Below are positions 7,093 through 7,224 of a stretch of DNA of 7,224 bases, one piece after another (positions within the stretch are counted from its first letter, which is position 1; every line of letters begins with the position of its first letter). The stretch is from Bacteroidales bacterium UBA4347 (GTDB lineage: Bacteria; Bacteroidota; Bacteroidia; Bacteroidales; P3). The notes beneath the pieces are model-generated. The model worked only from the letters and a program-made list of their open reading frames with translations, was not told the DNA's origin and did no database searches. The DNA lies in assembly GCA_002394185.1 (NCBI GenBank), contig DGTB01000189.1:1-7224 (forward strand), read 5' to 3'. The position numbers and the translations under genes are program-made.

Positions 7093-7148
7093 AACCCAAT
7101 TAACTCAAAAAAATATATTTTATTATGTATCATATATAAATTTTTCAA
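7093..7148 (-). promoter_or_regulatory. AT-rich upstream region of tamB, candidate promoter
   Basis: Between 7107 and 7145 only two of 39 bases are G or C, just upstream of the GTG start. On the minus strand there is TTGAAA (7148-7143), and 15 bases further on CATAAT (7127-7122), resembling sigma-70 hexamers with short spacing. Closer to the gene is TATTTTTTTG (7115-7106), which resembles the Bacteroidota -7 element TAnnTTTG but with two extra bases. A promoter here is likely from composition and position; which elements are used is uncertain. An A tract (7107-7113) and AAATTTTT (7138-7145) are about three helical turns apart and may bend the DNA. No Shine-Dalgarno site precedes the GTG. Confidence 0.4.
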
Positions 7149-7209
7149 CCCCTGCACCTCACTTCCCACCTCCCGCATCCCCCACCCGAACCCTACCCAA
7201 TACGCCCCC
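7149..7209 (-). other. G-rich tract with canonical G-quadruplex motif upstream of tamB
   Basis: The plus strand of 7146-7209 has 39 C and 4 G in 64 bases, so the tamB coding strand is strongly G-rich. On that strand the segment 7198-7179 reads as four G runs (3, 3, 3 and 5) with loops TA, TTC and T, which satisfies the standard G3+N1-7 rule. Further runs lie at 7205-7209, 7172-7174, 7165-7167 and 7149-7152. The motif is directly visible; folding and function are not shown. No gene is recognised here. Confidence 0.55.
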
Positions 7210-7224
7210 GATACGGCCGTTCTT

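Noticed and set aside
7089..7223. Minus-strand open frame of about 44 codons reaching the window edge and ending at a TGA that overlaps the tamB GTG
   Set aside because: It runs through the G-rich and AT-rich blocks, the translation looks like low-complexity non-coding DNA, and no family is recognisable. A true upstream gene end cannot be excluded without flanking sequence.
1..7224. CRISPR array, insertion sequence, tRNA or rRNA gene, or long direct repeats
   Set aside because: Read on both strands, no regularly spaced repeat, transposase motif, tRNA-like fold or rRNA segment was seen; the DNA is filled by four coding genes.

Overview
The window looks like a chromosomal segment from a moderately GC-rich Bacteroidales bacterium (Bacteroidota; a Prevotellaceae, Bacteroidaceae or Muribaculaceae relative is plausible, but genus cannot be fixed from this sequence). 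The grounds are a GH92 mannosidase carrying a discoidin-like C-terminal module, lipoproteins with short Bacteroidota-style signal peptides, a TamB of about 1450 residues with a Bacteroidota-type C-terminal domain, and A-rich translation start regions without clear Shine-Dalgarno sites. Coding density is almost complete. The only non-coding stretch is the last 132 bases.

Layout: bases 1-1664 (+) hold the 3' part of a GH92 alpha-mannosidase gene whose start lies outside the window. Two bases after its stop comes a 72-codon gene (1667-1885, +) for a small cysteine- and tyrosine-rich lipoprotein of unknown function, probably in the same transcript. Facing these is a two-gene minus-strand operon: a tamB-family gene (7092-2734, GTG start) followed by a phosphodiester glycosidase (NAGPA/DUF2233) lipoprotein gene (2737-1880), joined by an ATGA stop/start overlap. 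The two operons meet tail to tail with a 6-base overlap in which the palindrome CTATAG supplies both stop codons. Upstream of tamB is a 39-base tract that is nearly all A/T, followed by a tract that is G-rich on the tamB coding strand and contains a canonical four-run G-quadruplex motif.

How the genes may work together: all four products are expected to act in the envelope. GH92 would trim alpha-mannosides from host or fungal glycans, with the small lipoprotein as an unexplained partner. TamB would span the periplasm and serve outer-membrane lipid or protein biogenesis. The NAGPA-fold lipoprotein, translationally coupled to it, would hydrolyse a sugar-1-phosphodiester of unknown identity. No mobile element, CRISPR array, tRNA or rRNA gene was seen. 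The points most worth following are the TamB-glycosidase coupling, the orphan small lipoprotein, the composition of the tamB upstream region, and the tight convergent junction with its nearby hairpin.
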